A stretch of 64,000 nt of DNA, from positions 103,056 through 167,055 of the forward strand of contig NZ_BDJE01000025.1 in assembly GCF_002117935.1 (NCBI RefSeq), in the 5' to 3' direction. Position 1 is the stretch's first letter. Each line of letters begins with the position of its first letter. Below, piece after piece: positions 25,500 to 37,300 of the stretch. The DNA comes from Nocardioides sp. PD653-B2 (GTDB taxonomy: Bacteria > Actinomycetota > Actinomycetes > Propionibacteriales > Nocardioidaceae). The notes under the pieces are model-generated. The model saw only the letters and a list, made by a program, of their open reading frames with translations, was not told where the DNA came from and did not search any database. Made by a program: the position numbers and the translations under genes.

Positions 25500-25629
25500 C
25501 CGGTGGTTGAGGAGGTTGCGCAGCAACCGTCTCGAAACCCGGCGAGACGACAGGCCACGCCGTTCGGTCCAGGTCACCGGTCGGCTGCGGAGGTTTCGAG
25601 ACGGGACGTCGTCCTTCCTCAACCACCGG
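25500..25629. repeat. Composite inverted-repeat element (intergenic repeat family, copy 1)
   Basis: The outer arms are a 14-base perfect inverted repeat, CCGGTGGTTGAGGA (25500-25513) against TCCTCAACCACCGG (25616-25629). Inner arms GTCTCGAAACC (25529-25539) and GGTTTCGAGAC (25592-25602) are also perfect. The same sequence words recur at 37841-37917 and 63941-64000. No ORF is present, so it looks like a small non-autonomous or REP-like element. Confidence 0.8.
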
Positions 25630-25634
25630 AAATG

Positions 25635-25673
25635 CCGTCGACCCGCCCCGAGGAGCTCGGGACGGGTCGACGG
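25635..25673 (-). terminator. Terminator of the etfBA operon
   Basis: Eighteen-base arms (25635-25652 and 25656-25673) with one mismatch and a three-base loop, directly after the etfA stop on the minus strand. It abuts the repeat element at 25629. No T run. Confidence 0.75.
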
Positions 25674-25685
25674 AGGAGCGGCAGG

Positions 25686-26639
25686 TCAGCCCTTGCGCTC
25701 CTTGATCTGCTCGGTGGCGGCGGGGAGGACCGTGTGGAGGTCACCCACGACCCCGAAGTCGACCAGCTCGAAGATCGGGGCCTCGTCGTCCTTGTTGACC
25801 GCGACGATCGTCTTCGAGGTCTGCATGCCGGCCCGGTGCTGGATCGCGCCGGAGATGCCGTTGGCGACGTAGAGCTGCGGCGACACGGTCTTGCCGGTCT
25901 GCCCGACCTGGAAGCTGTGCGGCATCCAGCCCGAGTCGACCGCAGCCCGGGAGGCGCCGACCGCTGCGCCGAGGGCGTCGGCGAGGCCCTCGATGGGCTC
26001 GAAGTTGCCGCCGGTGCCACGACCCCCGGAGACCACGATCGCGGCCTCGGTGAGCTCGGGGCGACCGGTCGCCTGGCGCGGCTGCGAGGCCACGATCTGA
26101 GCCGTCTTGGCGGCGTCGGAGATCGTCGGGGAGAACTCCTCGACGGCAGCCGCACCCTCGCTCTCCTCGGGCGTCGCGGCGTTCGGCTTGACCGTGATGA
26201 TGGGCGTGCCCTTGGTCACCTTCGCCTGCACCGTGAAGTTGCCGGCGAACACGCTCTGCGTGGTGACCGGACCCTCCTGCACGTCGACGGCGTCGGTGAT
26301 CAGGCCCGACTCGAGCTTGATCGCGAGACGCGCGGCGATCTCCTTGCCCTCGCCCGAGGACGGGATCAGGATCGCCGCAGGAGAGGCCTTCTCGGCGAGC
26401 TGCTGGAGCACCTCGGCCTTGGGGGCCACCAGGTAGCCCTTGATCTCCGCGTCGTCGACGACGTAGACCTTCTCGGCGCCGTACTTCTTGACCTTGTCGG
26501 TCGCGGCGGCGGCCTGGTCGGCCGGGCCGATGAACACCGCGGACGGCTCGCCCAGGCGCTTGGCGATGGTGAGGAGCTCGTACGTCGGCTTCTTGACCGC
26601 GCCCTCGGCGTGGTCGATCAGAACCAGAACTTCAGACAT
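25686..26639 (-). CDS. etfA: Electron transfer flavoprotein subunit alpha
   Basis: A 317-residue EtfA. The C-terminal FAD-binding domain has [46 protein letters not shown] and [15 protein letters not shown], matching the family closely. With EtfB it carries electrons from acyl-CoA dehydrogenases to the quinone pool. It follows etfB by 15 bases, with AGGAGCGC as ribosome site. Nearby enoyl-CoA hydratase and acyl-CoA genes fit a fatty-acid oxidation role. Confidence 0.96.
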   Translation of the reverse strand: MSEVLVLIDHAEGAVKKPTYELLTIAKRLGEPSAVFIGPADQAAAATDKVKKYGAEKVYVVDDAEIKGYLVAPKAEVLQQLAEKASPAAILIPSSGEGKEIAARLAIKLESGLITDAVDVQEGPVTTQSVFAGNFTVQAKVTKGTPIITVKPNAATPEESEGAAAVEEFSPTISDAAKTAQIVASQPRQATGRPELTEAAIVVSGGRGTGGNFEPIEGLADALGAAVGASRAAVDSGWMPHSFQVGQTGKTVSPQLYVANGISGAIQHRAGMQTSKTIVAVNKDDEAPIFELVDFGVVGDLHTVLPAATEQIKERKG

Positions 26640-26654
26640 GGTGGACAGCGCTCC

Positions 26655-27461
26655 TCAGATGAACTTCTTGGAGGCGAGGAACTCGGTCAGCGCCTTCGCG
26701 CCGGAGCCGTCCTCGTCCTTGACGATCTCGCCGGCGGTGCGCGGCGGGCGGGCCGTGGTGTCCTCGACCTCGCTCCAGGCGACCGACAGGCCGACCTGGT
26801 CGGCGTCGACGCCGAGGTCGCTGAGCGACCACACGTCGAGCGGCTTCTTCTTCGCGGCCATGATGCCCTTGAACGACGGGTAGCGGGCCTCGCCGGACTG
26901 GTCGGTGACCGAGAGGACCAGCGGCATGGTGCCGCCGATGACCTCGGTCGCGGTGTCCCCGTCGCGCTTGATCCGGACCTGGTCGCCCTGGGTCTCGACG
27001 ACCGAGGCCAGCGTGACCTGCGGGAGGCCGAGGCGCTCGGCCAGCATCGCCGGCACCACGCTGCCCGACGCGTCGGTCGAGGCCATGCCGCAGACGACGA
27101 GGTCGACCGCGGTCTCGGCGCCGAGCTTCTCGATCGCCTTGGCGAGCACCAGCGAGGTCGCGATGTAGTCGGACCCCGCGATCGCCTCGTCGGTCACGTG
27201 GACACCCTTGTCGGCACCCATCTGCAGCGCCTTGCGCACCGCGTCGACGGCCTTCTCGGGGCCGACGCACAGCGCGGTCACCACGGTCTCCCCGGCGTCG
27301 TCGCCGGCCTTCTCCTTGATCTGGAGGGCCTGCTCCACGGCGTACTCGTCGAGCTCCGACAGGAGCCCGTCGACGCCCACGCGGTCCACGGTGTTGTCCG
27401 ACTCGAACTGCCGATCGGCAGTGGCGTCGGGGACGTACTTCACACAGACGACAATGTTCAT
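26655..27461 (-). CDS. etfB: Electron transfer flavoprotein subunit beta
   Basis: A 268-residue EtfB beginning MNIVVCVKYVPDATADRQF, with LSELDEYAVEQALQIKEK, the AMP-site region VVTALCVGPEKAVDAVRKAL and LVVCGMASTDASGSVVPAMLAERL. It forms the EtfAB heterodimer with the next gene. A TAGCCT hexamer lies 82 bases upstream, so this operon has a leader. Confidence 0.96.
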   Translation of the reverse strand: MNIVVCVKYVPDATADRQFESDNTVDRVGVDGLLSELDEYAVEQALQIKEKAGDDAGETVVTALCVGPEKAVDAVRKALQMGADKGVHVTDEAIAGSDYIATSLVLAKAIEKLGAETAVDLVVCGMASTDASGSVVPAMLAERLGLPQVTLASVVETQGDQVRIKRDGDTATEVIGGTMPLVLSVTDQSGEARYPSFKGIMAAKKKPLDVWSLSDLGVDADQVGLSVAWSEVEDTTARPPRTAGEIVKDEDGSGAKALTEFLASKKFI

Positions 27462-27543
27462 GGTGGTGTGGCCGGTGCCGGCCCCTCCTGTGCACTGAAT
27501 TCGAGACGGTCGCTGTGCGACCCCCCAAGGATGTGGTCTGGTG

Positions 27544-27549
27544 AGGCTA
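27544..27549 (-). promoter_or_regulatory. Possible -10 of the etfBA operon (TAGCCT)
   Basis: TAGCCT on the minus strand, 82 bases before the etfB ATG, in the 152-base gap to the next gene. It gives a leadered transcript, unlike most predicted promoters here. No clear -35. Confidence 0.35.
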
Positions 27550-27613
27550 CCGCCGAGTCACCCCGCTCGAAACTCGGTCCGGGGTTGGCTACGTCACAGC
27601 GGCACTGTGAGAG

Positions 27614-27946
27614 TCAGGGCCGGATCAGCCGCTCGAGGATCCGGCCGACGACGAGGTAGGCGACCGCTCCGAGACCCCAGTTGGCGAGGGCGTTCTTGGT
27701 CTCGGCGTCACCGCCGTGGAACTTGAAGATGCCGTTGCCGCGCGAGAAGACCTGGAGGTCGACCGCGTCGGCGACGTCGTTCACGAACGTCACCAGCGCG
27801 TTGTTGCCGTTGGCGTCGAGCGCGATCAACAGCGCGCCGACCGCGAGGAAGAGCGCGCAGAGCACCGCGACCAGCCACACGAGCTGAGCCAGACGCACCC
27901 GCACCTTGGAGCCTCGTCGCGTCGTGATCGCCTTGCGCTCAGCCAC
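27614..27946 (-). CDS. Small membrane protein, unknown function
   Basis: A 110-residue protein from GTG 27946 with a basic N-terminus (AERKAITTRRGSKVRVRL), a strong helix QLVWLVAVLCALFLAVGALL, a periplasmic stretch NALVTFVNDVADAVDLQVFS, and a second hydrophobic segment WGLGAVAYLVVGRILERLI at the end. The layout resembles small actinobacterial envelope proteins of unknown role. A longer open frame upstream is Arg-rich and not protein-like. It lies between etfB and the enoyl-CoA hydratase, all on the minus strand. Confidence 0.7.
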   Translation of the reverse strand: MAERKAITTRRGSKVRVRLAQLVWLVAVLCALFLAVGALLIALDANGNNALVTFVNDVADAVDLQVFSRGNGIFKFHGGDAETKNALANWGLGAVAYLVVGRILERLIRP

Positions 27947-28034
27947 GTCCGTCTCACCTGTCCTCACGCCGTTGTAGTGCCCGCTCGACCACCGGCCGCA
28001 AACCTTCCCACACCACTGGTCTGGGCCCCCCGCG

Positions 28035-28814
28035 CTAGCGCCCCTGGAACTCCGCCTTGCCCGGACCGTTCTCGACGAAGGACCGCATGCCGATGGTCCG
28101 GTCCTCGGTCGCGAACAGCGCCGCGAACTGCTGTCGCTCGATCTCGAGACCCGTCTCGAGATCGACCTCGCTGCCCCGGTCGATGCTCTCCTTCGCCGCA
28201 CGGATCGCGAACGCCGCGGCTCCTGAGAACTGCTTCGCCCAGGTGAGGGCCTCGTCGTACACGGACTCGGCCGGGACGACCTTGTCGACCAGACCGATGG
28301 CGAGCGCCTCGTCGGCCTGCACGAACCGGCCGGTGAAGATGATGTCCTTCGCCTTGCTCGGGCCGACCAGCCGCGTCAGCCGCTGGGTGCCGCCGGCGCC
28401 GGGGATGATGCCGAGCAGGACCTCCGGCTGGCCGAGCACGGCGCTGTCGGCGGCGATCCGGATGTCGGCGCAGAGCGCGAGCTCGCAGCCGCCGCCGAGG
28501 GCGTAGCCGGTGATCGCCGCGACCACGGGCTTCGGGATCCGGGCCACCGCGCCGAACGACGACTGCAGGGCACCGGACCGCTTGACCATGTCCGGGTAGG
28601 ACATGTCGGCCATCTCCTTGATGTCGGCGCCCGCAGCGAAGACCCGCTCGCCGCCGTACACGACGACGGCCCTGACGTCGTCGCGCTCGGTGGCCTCGAT
28701 CGCCGCGGCGCGGATCTCCTCCTGCACCTGGACGTTGAGTGCGTTCATCTTCGGACGGTCCAGCCGGATCGTGCCGACGCCCTCGGCCACCTCGAGCCTC
28801 ACGAATTCACCCAT
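28035..28814 (-). CDS. Enoyl-CoA hydratase/isomerase family protein
   Basis: A 259-residue crotonase. The oxyanion-hole segment is FAAGADIKEM, the second is TGYALGGGCELALCADIRIAAD, and the catalytic glutamates lie in QPEVLLGIIPGAGGTQRL. Both Glu residues used by true hydratases (the E of GGGCE and of QPE) are present, so hydration of 2-enoyl-CoA in beta-oxidation is likely. ATG 28814 (MGEFVRLEV) is chosen as the usual family start; ATG 28826 is four codons earlier. It is divergent from glgX. Confidence 0.92.
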   Translation of the reverse strand: MGEFVRLEVAEGVGTIRLDRPKMNALNVQVQEEIRAAAIEATERDDVRAVVVYGGERVFAAGADIKEMADMSYPDMVKRSGALQSSFGAVARIPKPVVAAITGYALGGGCELALCADIRIAADSAVLGQPEVLLGIIPGAGGTQRLTRLVGPSKAKDIIFTGRFVQADEALAIGLVDKVVPAESVYDEALTWAKQFSGAAAFAIRAAKESIDRGSEVDLETGLEIERQQFAALFATEDRTIGMRSFVENGPGKAEFQGR

Positions 28815-28899
28815 CGCCCCACCCATCGTCACTGTGTGCCACCTCTCAAGTCCGGGACCTTCTTGTCGGGCATGTTGCCACCTCGGGGAGAATGCGCGG

Positions 28900-31065
<2,166 letters not shown>

Positions 31066-31113
31066 CGGGACTGCAACGCAGCGGTCCACCCCGGCGTTCT
31101 AGGGAGGGTGGAG

Positions 31114-31596
31114 GTGAGCGAGATCGCCGGGGCCCGGTCGTACGCCGACGTCGTCGAGACGTATGCGCCGGCTCTGCTGCGCCTGGCCATCATGCTCACC
31201 GGTGACCCGAACGACGCCGAGGACCTGCTCCAGTCGACCCTCCTGCGGTGCGTCCGGCACGCGGAGCGGGTGGCCGACATGAGCGCACCGGCGGCGTACC
31301 TGCGCCAGGTGATGCTCAACGAGCACCTCTCCCACGGCCGCCGGCTCGGTCGCCGGGTGCGCACGGTGTCGTCCGACACCGTGGCGACCGACCCCGCCGT
31401 CCCGTCCGGGGCCGAGACCGTCGACCGCCGCGACGAGGCCTGGGCCTGGCACACCGGGGCCGGTCGGATGACCTTCCACCTGGTCGACTGGTGCCTCGGC
31501 CAGGTGGAGGTACGGCGCGACGGAGCCCAGCTCACCCCCACGCTCGACCCCGGCGACCTCACCGAGGCCGTCGAGGCCGCCGTGGGCGACCGCTGA
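31114..31596 (+). pseudogene. ECF (SigE-family) sigma factor remnant lacking region 4
   Basis: The first 100 or so residues are a normal SigE-family start: YADVVETYAPALLRLAIMLT, PNDAEDLLQSTLLRCVRHAE (region 2) and AYLRQVMLNEHLSHGRR. After RDEAWAW, where region 4 should begin, the sequence switches to unrelated residues (HTGAGRMTFHLVDWCLGQVE) and stops at 160 residues. No helix-turn-helix remains. An in-frame deletion that joined it to the end of another gene is the simplest explanation. GTG 31114 is preferred, with GGGAGG upstream. It ends six bases from the convergent glgP stop. Confidence 0.65.
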
Positions 31597-31602
31597 GCGG
31601 CG

Positions 31603-34197
31603 TCAGGTCTGGGACGGCAGCGCGACGATGCCGAGCTCGGCGGTCGAGGCCAGCAGGTCGTTGCGCGGGATGACGCGGACGGTGTAGCCGAAGGCGCCGC
31701 TGTGGTCGAGGACGATGTCGCCGTCGAAGCGGTGCCGCCCGCCCTCGTAGGACTCGACCAGGTGCAGCGACTCGATCGCGGTGTCGATCAGCACGTCGTC
31801 GCCGTTGCTCTTCCCGTGCACGAGCTGCACGTCGACGTCCTCGGGCGAGAGGTCGCCGAGCGCGACGAAGGCGCGCACGCTCATCACGTCACCCACCTCC
31901 GGGGCGTCACCGACGCCGCTGCTCTCGACGTGCTCGACGCGGACGCCGCTCCACCCGGCGCGGACCTTCTTCTTCCAGGCGGCGAGCACGGCCGCCCCGG
32001 CGTAGTCGGAGTTCAGCTGGCGGGCAGTGGTGGCCGCCGGGGTGTAGAGCTGCTTCACGTAGTCGCTCACCATCCGGGTGGCGAGCACCTTCGGGCCCAG
32101 CGACTTGAGCGTGTGGCGGGTCATCTCCAGCCAGCGCGTGGGCACGCCGTCGCCGTCGACGTCGTAGAAGCGGGGCGCGACGTCGTTCTCGATCAGGTCG
32201 TAGAGCGCGGTGGCCTCGAGGTCGTCACGGTGGTCGGGGTCCTCGACGCCGTCGGCGGACGGGATCGCCCAGCCGTTGTCGCCGTCGTACCACTCGTCCC
32301 ACCAGCCGTCGAGGATGGAGAGGTTGAGACCGCCGTTGAGCGCGGCCTTCATGCCGGACGTGCCGCAGGCCTCGTAGGGACGCAGCGGGTTGTTGAGCCA
32401 CACGTCGCAGCCGGGGTAGAGCGGCTGCGCCATCGCGATGTCGTAGTTGGGCAGGTAGGCGATGCGGTGCCGCACCTCCGGGTCGTCGGCGAGCCGGACG
32501 ATCTCCTGGATCAGCTTCTTGCCCCCGTCGTCGGCGGGGTGCGCCTTGCCGGCCATGATCAGCTGGATCGGCCGTTCGGGGTGCAGCAGCAGGCGCTTCA
32601 GCCGGTCGGGGTCGCTCAGCAGCAGCGTCAGTCGCTTGTACGACGCCGCGCGGCGCGCGAAGCCGATCGTCAGGATGTCGGGGTCCAGGGCGGTGTCGAT
32701 CCAGCCGAGCTCCGCCTTCGCCGCGCCGCGCTGCTCGCACGAGCGGGCCAGCCGCTTGCGGGCGTCGAGCACCAGGCGTTCGCGCAGGGCGCGCTTGGTC
32801 GCCCAGATGTCGGCGGACGGGATCTTGTCGACCGCGGCCCAGAAGCCCTCGGCGTCGTCGGAGTCGGCGTCGGCACCGTGGCCGACGGCGAGCTCGATCA
32901 CCTCGCGGGCGACCCAGGTGGGGGCGTGCACGCCGTTGGTGATCGACCCGATCGGCACCTCGGCCTCGTCGAAGGCCGGCCAGAGGCCGCTGAACATGCC
33001 GCGGCTGACGTGGCCGTGCAGCTTCGAGACGCCGTTGGCGCGCTGCGCGAGCCGGAAGCCCATCACCGCCATGTTGAAGACCGCCGGGTCGCCGCCCTCG
33101 TAGTCCTCGCTGCCGAGCGCCAGGATCCGGTCCAGCGGGACGCCGGGAGTGGCGCCCGTGGCGCTGAAGTACTGCTCCACCAGCTCGAGCGGGAACCGGT
33201 CGATGCCGGCCGGCACCGGGGTGTGGGTCGTGAAGACCGTCGAGGCGCGGCCGACCTCGAGCGCCGTGTCGAAGTCCAGCTTCGGGCCGCCCTCGGCGAC
33301 GGTCAGCTCGCGGATCCGCTCCAGGCCGAGGAAGCCGGCGTGGCCCTCGTTGGTGTGGAACACCTCGGGCTCCTGGTGGCCGGTGATGCGGGAGAACACC
33401 CGCAGCGCCCGGACGCCGCCGACGCCCAGGAGCAGCTCCTGACGCAGGCGGTGCTCGCTGGTGCCGCCGTACAGCCGGTCGGTCACCTCGCGGTAGTGGT
33501 CGGGGTTGCCCTCGACGTCGGTGTCGAGCATCAGGAGCGGCACCCGGCCGACGCTGGCGACCCAGATCCGGGCCAGCAGGTCGGGGCCGTCGGGCAGCGC
33601 GATGCTGATCGTCGCGCGCTCGCCGCTCTCCTCGCGGAGCAGGGAGATCGGCAGGCCGTCGGGGTCGAGGACCGGGTAGGTCTCCTGCTGCCATCCCTCG
33701 CGGGAGAGCGACTGCTTGAAGTAGCCGTGCTTGTAGAGCAGGCCGACGCCGATGATCGGGACACCGAGGTCGCTCGCGGCCTTGAGGTGGTCGCCGGCCA
33801 GGATGCCGAGACCGCCGGAGTACTGCGGCAGCACCGCGGTGATGCCGAACTCCGGGGAGAAGTACCCGATCGCTTTCGGACCCTCGGCGCCGGAGGCGAT
33901 GCGGCGCTGGTACCAACGGTCGCCCGTCAGGTACTGCTCGAGGTCGGCGCGGGCGGCGCCGAGCTGCGCCAGGAACGCCTCGTCGCGGGCCAGCTCCTCG
34001 AGCCGGGCCCGTCCGACGGCGCCGAGCAGCTTCACCGGGTCGCGGCCCGTGGACTCCCAGAGCCGCGGGTCGACGGCCTCGAAGATGTCCTGCGCCTCGG
34101 GGTTCCACGACCAGCGGAGATTGCCGGCGAGATCGCCCAGCGCGGCGAGCGCAGGGGGCAGGACAGGCCGGACGGTGAATCGTCGAATCGCGCGCAT
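31603..34197 (-). CDS. glgP: Alpha-glucan phosphorylase
   Basis: An 864-residue GT35-type phosphorylase of the actinobacterial/archaeal branch, releasing glucose-1-phosphate from alpha-1,4-glucan. It opens with a DUF3417-type domain (ALAALGDLAGNLRWSWNPEAQDIF). The core has IGYFSPEFGI, LPQYSGGLGILAGDHLKAASDLG, VFHTNEGHAGFL and the pyridoxal-phosphate region RPYEACGTSGMKAALNGGLN. ATG 34197 follows TACGGT by six bases, so it is leaderless. It works with glgX (debranching) across the gap and is divergent from the metalloprotease gene. Confidence 0.95.
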   Translation of the reverse strand: MRAIRRFTVRPVLPPALAALGDLAGNLRWSWNPEAQDIFEAVDPRLWESTGRDPVKLLGAVGRARLEELARDEAFLAQLGAARADLEQYLTGDRWYQRRIASGAEGPKAIGYFSPEFGITAVLPQYSGGLGILAGDHLKAASDLGVPIIGVGLLYKHGYFKQSLSREGWQQETYPVLDPDGLPISLLREESGERATISIALPDGPDLLARIWVASVGRVPLLMLDTDVEGNPDHYREVTDRLYGGTSEHRLRQELLLGVGGVRALRVFSRITGHQEPEVFHTNEGHAGFLGLERIRELTVAEGGPKLDFDTALEVGRASTVFTTHTPVPAGIDRFPLELVEQYFSATGATPGVPLDRILALGSEDYEGGDPAVFNMAVMGFRLAQRANGVSKLHGHVSRGMFSGLWPAFDEAEVPIGSITNGVHAPTWVAREVIELAVGHGADADSDDAEGFWAAVDKIPSADIWATKRALRERLVLDARKRLARSCEQRGAAKAELGWIDTALDPDILTIGFARRAASYKRLTLLLSDPDRLKRLLLHPERPIQLIMAGKAHPADDGGKKLIQEIVRLADDPEVRHRIAYLPNYDIAMAQPLYPGCDVWLNNPLRPYEACGTSGMKAALNGGLNLSILDGWWDEWYDGDNGWAIPSADGVEDPDHRDDLEATALYDLIENDVAPRFYDVDGDGVPTRWLEMTRHTLKSLGPKVLATRMVSDYVKQLYTPAATTARQLNSDYAGAAVLAAWKKKVRAGWSGVRVEHVESSGVGDAPEVGDVMSVRAFVALGDLSPEDVDVQLVHGKSNGDDVLIDTAIESLHLVESYEGGRHRFDGDIVLDHSGAFGYTVRVIPRNDLLASTAELGIVALPSQT

Positions 34198-34203
34198 CTC
34201 AGG

Positions 34204-34209
34204 ACCGTA
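34204..34209 (-). promoter_or_regulatory. -10 hexamer of glgP (TACGGT)
   Basis: TACGGT on the minus strand, six bases before the glgP ATG. The 123-base divergent gap to the metalloprotease gene also holds CATAAC (34286-34291) on the plus strand, a possible promoter for that gene. Confidence 0.5.
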
Positions 34210-34320
34210 GCGTGATTCTTTGAACGATCCAACCCGTTCGGGTGAACCCGCTGTCGACACTGCGCAGATCGGCTATCGGAGTTCACATAACGAACGACGC
34301 CGCCGGGCGTTGAGCCGGGC

Positions 34321-37300
34321 ATGACCCGTCCCCCCGTGCGCCGCGGCCGCTACCGCGCCGTCGCGCTGGCCCTCCTGACCGCCACCTTGGTCCCCTGGCT
34401 CGCGCAGCTCCCTGCCCTCGCCACGAGCCCCACCAGGGCTCCCTCCTCGGGGGCCGCGGCCCCGGACCAGACCACCCACCTGCTCGGCGACCCGGTCGCC
34501 GGCCTCGCCGACCTCGACGCCCGCGGCACGGCACTCCCCTCCGCCGCCCAGCGCCAGGCCGCCACCGCGCTCGGCGCGGTCGACGTGCGGTGGAACAGGT
34601 TCGGTACGCCGTCCTCGATCCTCCCCGCCGACGGCGTCCTGGCCCCCGCGACCTCGAGCGACCCGGTCGCCGCCGCCCGTGCCTGGCTCAGCGACAACGC
34701 CGCGGTGTTCGGCCTGAGCGCCGCCGACGTCGCCGGCCTCGAGCTGGTCAACGACCAGCTCCTCGCCCGGAGCGACGCCCACGCCGTGCTGTTCCGCCAG
34801 ACGTTCGGCGGCCTCACCCCCGCGCTGGGCAGCATGGTCACCGTGGGTGTCGCGAACGGTGAGATCGCCTACGTCTCCTCCTCCCTCAGCAAGACCACGG
34901 GCACCCCGCCGGCCGCGACCCTCTCGCCGGTCCAGGCATTCGTGAAGGCCGCGGCCGGCGTCGGGCGCACCCTGGACGGCGACGTCGTCGGAGACATCAC
35001 GTCGAAGGTCAGCGGCGGCTGGACCCGGCTCACGGTGCCCGGCTTCGCCCAGGAGCAGATGGTCCGTCCGCGCGCCCTGGCGCTCGCCGACGGCTCGGTC
35101 CGCCCGGTCTTCGAGACCAACGTCCTCGACGTGGAGAAGGGCTCGGCGTTCGCCTACACCGTCATGGTCGACGGCGTCACCGGTGCGGTCCTGCACCGTC
35201 AGAACCAGGCCGAGAACAGCAGCGACGCCTTCCCGTTCACCGGCGAGGTGACCGCCACCGACTGCGGTCCGAAGCACGAGTTCGAGCTCACCGACGACAA
35301 CACGAAGCAGATCGTCGCGGTCGCCGCGATGGCGCTCACCTCGAACGACGTCGTCGTGAAGATCTTCGACCCGGCCGGCGAGCTCCTCGTCTCCGGCGAC
35401 CTCGGGACCAGCCCCGAGACCGCGACGTACAGCGCCGCGTCCATCCCGGCCGGCATCTACTCGATGCAGGTCTGTCCGTTCGACAGCCCGACCGTGCCGT
35501 TCCTTCCGCCGGGCAACTACGCCGCCGCGGTCACGACCAGCGACACCGAGGGCCCCGGCACCGGTGACGTCGGATTCTCGCCGTCGTGGCGCTACTTCAC
35601 GGCCAACCCGACGCTGGACTTCTCGGCCGACGACACCCCGACCAACTCGGTGGTCGGCTGCTGGGTCGCCGGTGCCGGCTGCACCTTGCCGACCGGCGCC
35701 CTCCGCAACGTGGCCGCCCCGGGTCCGTGGGACATCACCACGTCGACCGGCGAGTCGACCCTGACCACGGTCGGCAACAACGCCAACACCCACGAGGCGT
35801 GGGCCAGCCCGCTCACCCCGGGCGGCACCGCGCAGGCGCCGGTCTCACCGACCCGCGAGTACACGACCGAGTTCACCGACGCCTGGAACAACTCGGGCTG
35901 CGACCCGAGCCAGCTCACCCCGGGCGGCGCGGACATCGACGCGTCGGTCACGAACCTCTTCGTGGCCCACAACCGGATGCACGACTACGCGTACTACCTG
36001 GGCTTCACCGAGGCCAACTACAACATGCAGCTCGACAACCTCGGCCGCGGCGGGGTCGACGGAGACCAGGAGATCGGGAACGCGCAAGCCGGCGCGCTGA
36101 CCGGTGGCCAGCCGTCGTACCTCGGTCGTGACAACGCCAACCAGATCACCCTGCAGGACGGCACGCCCGGCATCACCAACCAGTACCTCTTCCAGCCGAT
36201 CGCCGGCGCGTTCTACGCACCGTGCACCGACGGTGGCCTCGACATGGGCATCGTCGGGCACGAGTACACGCACGCGATCAGCAACCGGATGATCGGTGGC
36301 CCCGACGAGGGCATCACGTCCGAGCAGGGCGGGGCGATGGGCGAGTCGTGGGGTGACCTCACGGCCGGCGAGTACATGTTCAGCCACGGCTACTCCAACG
36401 GCGGCAACCCGTGGGCGGTCGGCGTCTACGCCACCGGCAACAAGGCCGTCGCGATCCGCGACTACGCGATCAACCGCAACCCGCTCAACTACTCGGACTA
36501 CGGCTTCGACAGCACCGGTCCCGAGGTCCACGCCGACGGCGAGATCTGGAACGGCACGCAGTGGAGCGTGCGCCAGGCGCTGGTGAAGAAGTGGAACAAG
36601 AAGTACCCCTACACCGACAAGGCGCTCCAGCTCCGGTGCGCGCAGGGCACGGCGACCCAGTCGCCGCTCCCGGCCAGCAAGTGCCCGGGCAACCGGCGCT
36701 GGATCCAGCTCGTCTTCGACTCCTTCCTGCTCCAGCAGGGCGCCACGTCGATGCTCGACGCGCGGGACGCGATGCTCGCCGCCGACCGGATGCGCTTCGG
36801 CGGCAAGGACCTGAAGGTCATGTGGGGCGCGTTCGCGAGCCGCGGCATGGGCAAGGGCGCCACGACGCCGAACGCCGACTCGAGCGCGCCGCGGCCGAGC
36901 TTCGCCTCCCCCAAGGGGAAGAACGGGACGGTGACGTTCACCGGCAGCAAGACCGGCAAGATCTTCGTCGGTCACTACGAGGCCCGGGTGACCCCGGTCG
37001 CCGACCTGATCGCGAAGACCAAGAAGCTCGACCCCAAGGTCCAGCTGACGCCGGGTCGCTACGAGATGCTCTACACCTCCGCGGGCCACGGCTTCTCGCG
37101 CTTCCACGTCACCGTGAAGGCCGGCAAGCACACGAGGGTCCGGGTGAAGGCGCCGAAGAACCTCGCAGCCAAGGCGTCCGGCGCCAAGGTCCTCGGCTCC
37201 ACCGCGGGCTCCCTCAACGCCGGCTCGCTCATCGACGGCACCGAGAAGACCGCCTGGGGCGGCGTGACGGCGACCAACGTCGACGAGTCGCGCCCGTTCG

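Noticed and set aside
28603..28899. In-frame extension of glgX to an ATG at 28603
   Set aside because: It would overlap the divergent enoyl-CoA hydratase, and the residues there are not protein-like; GTG 28900 gives the usual GlgX N-terminus.
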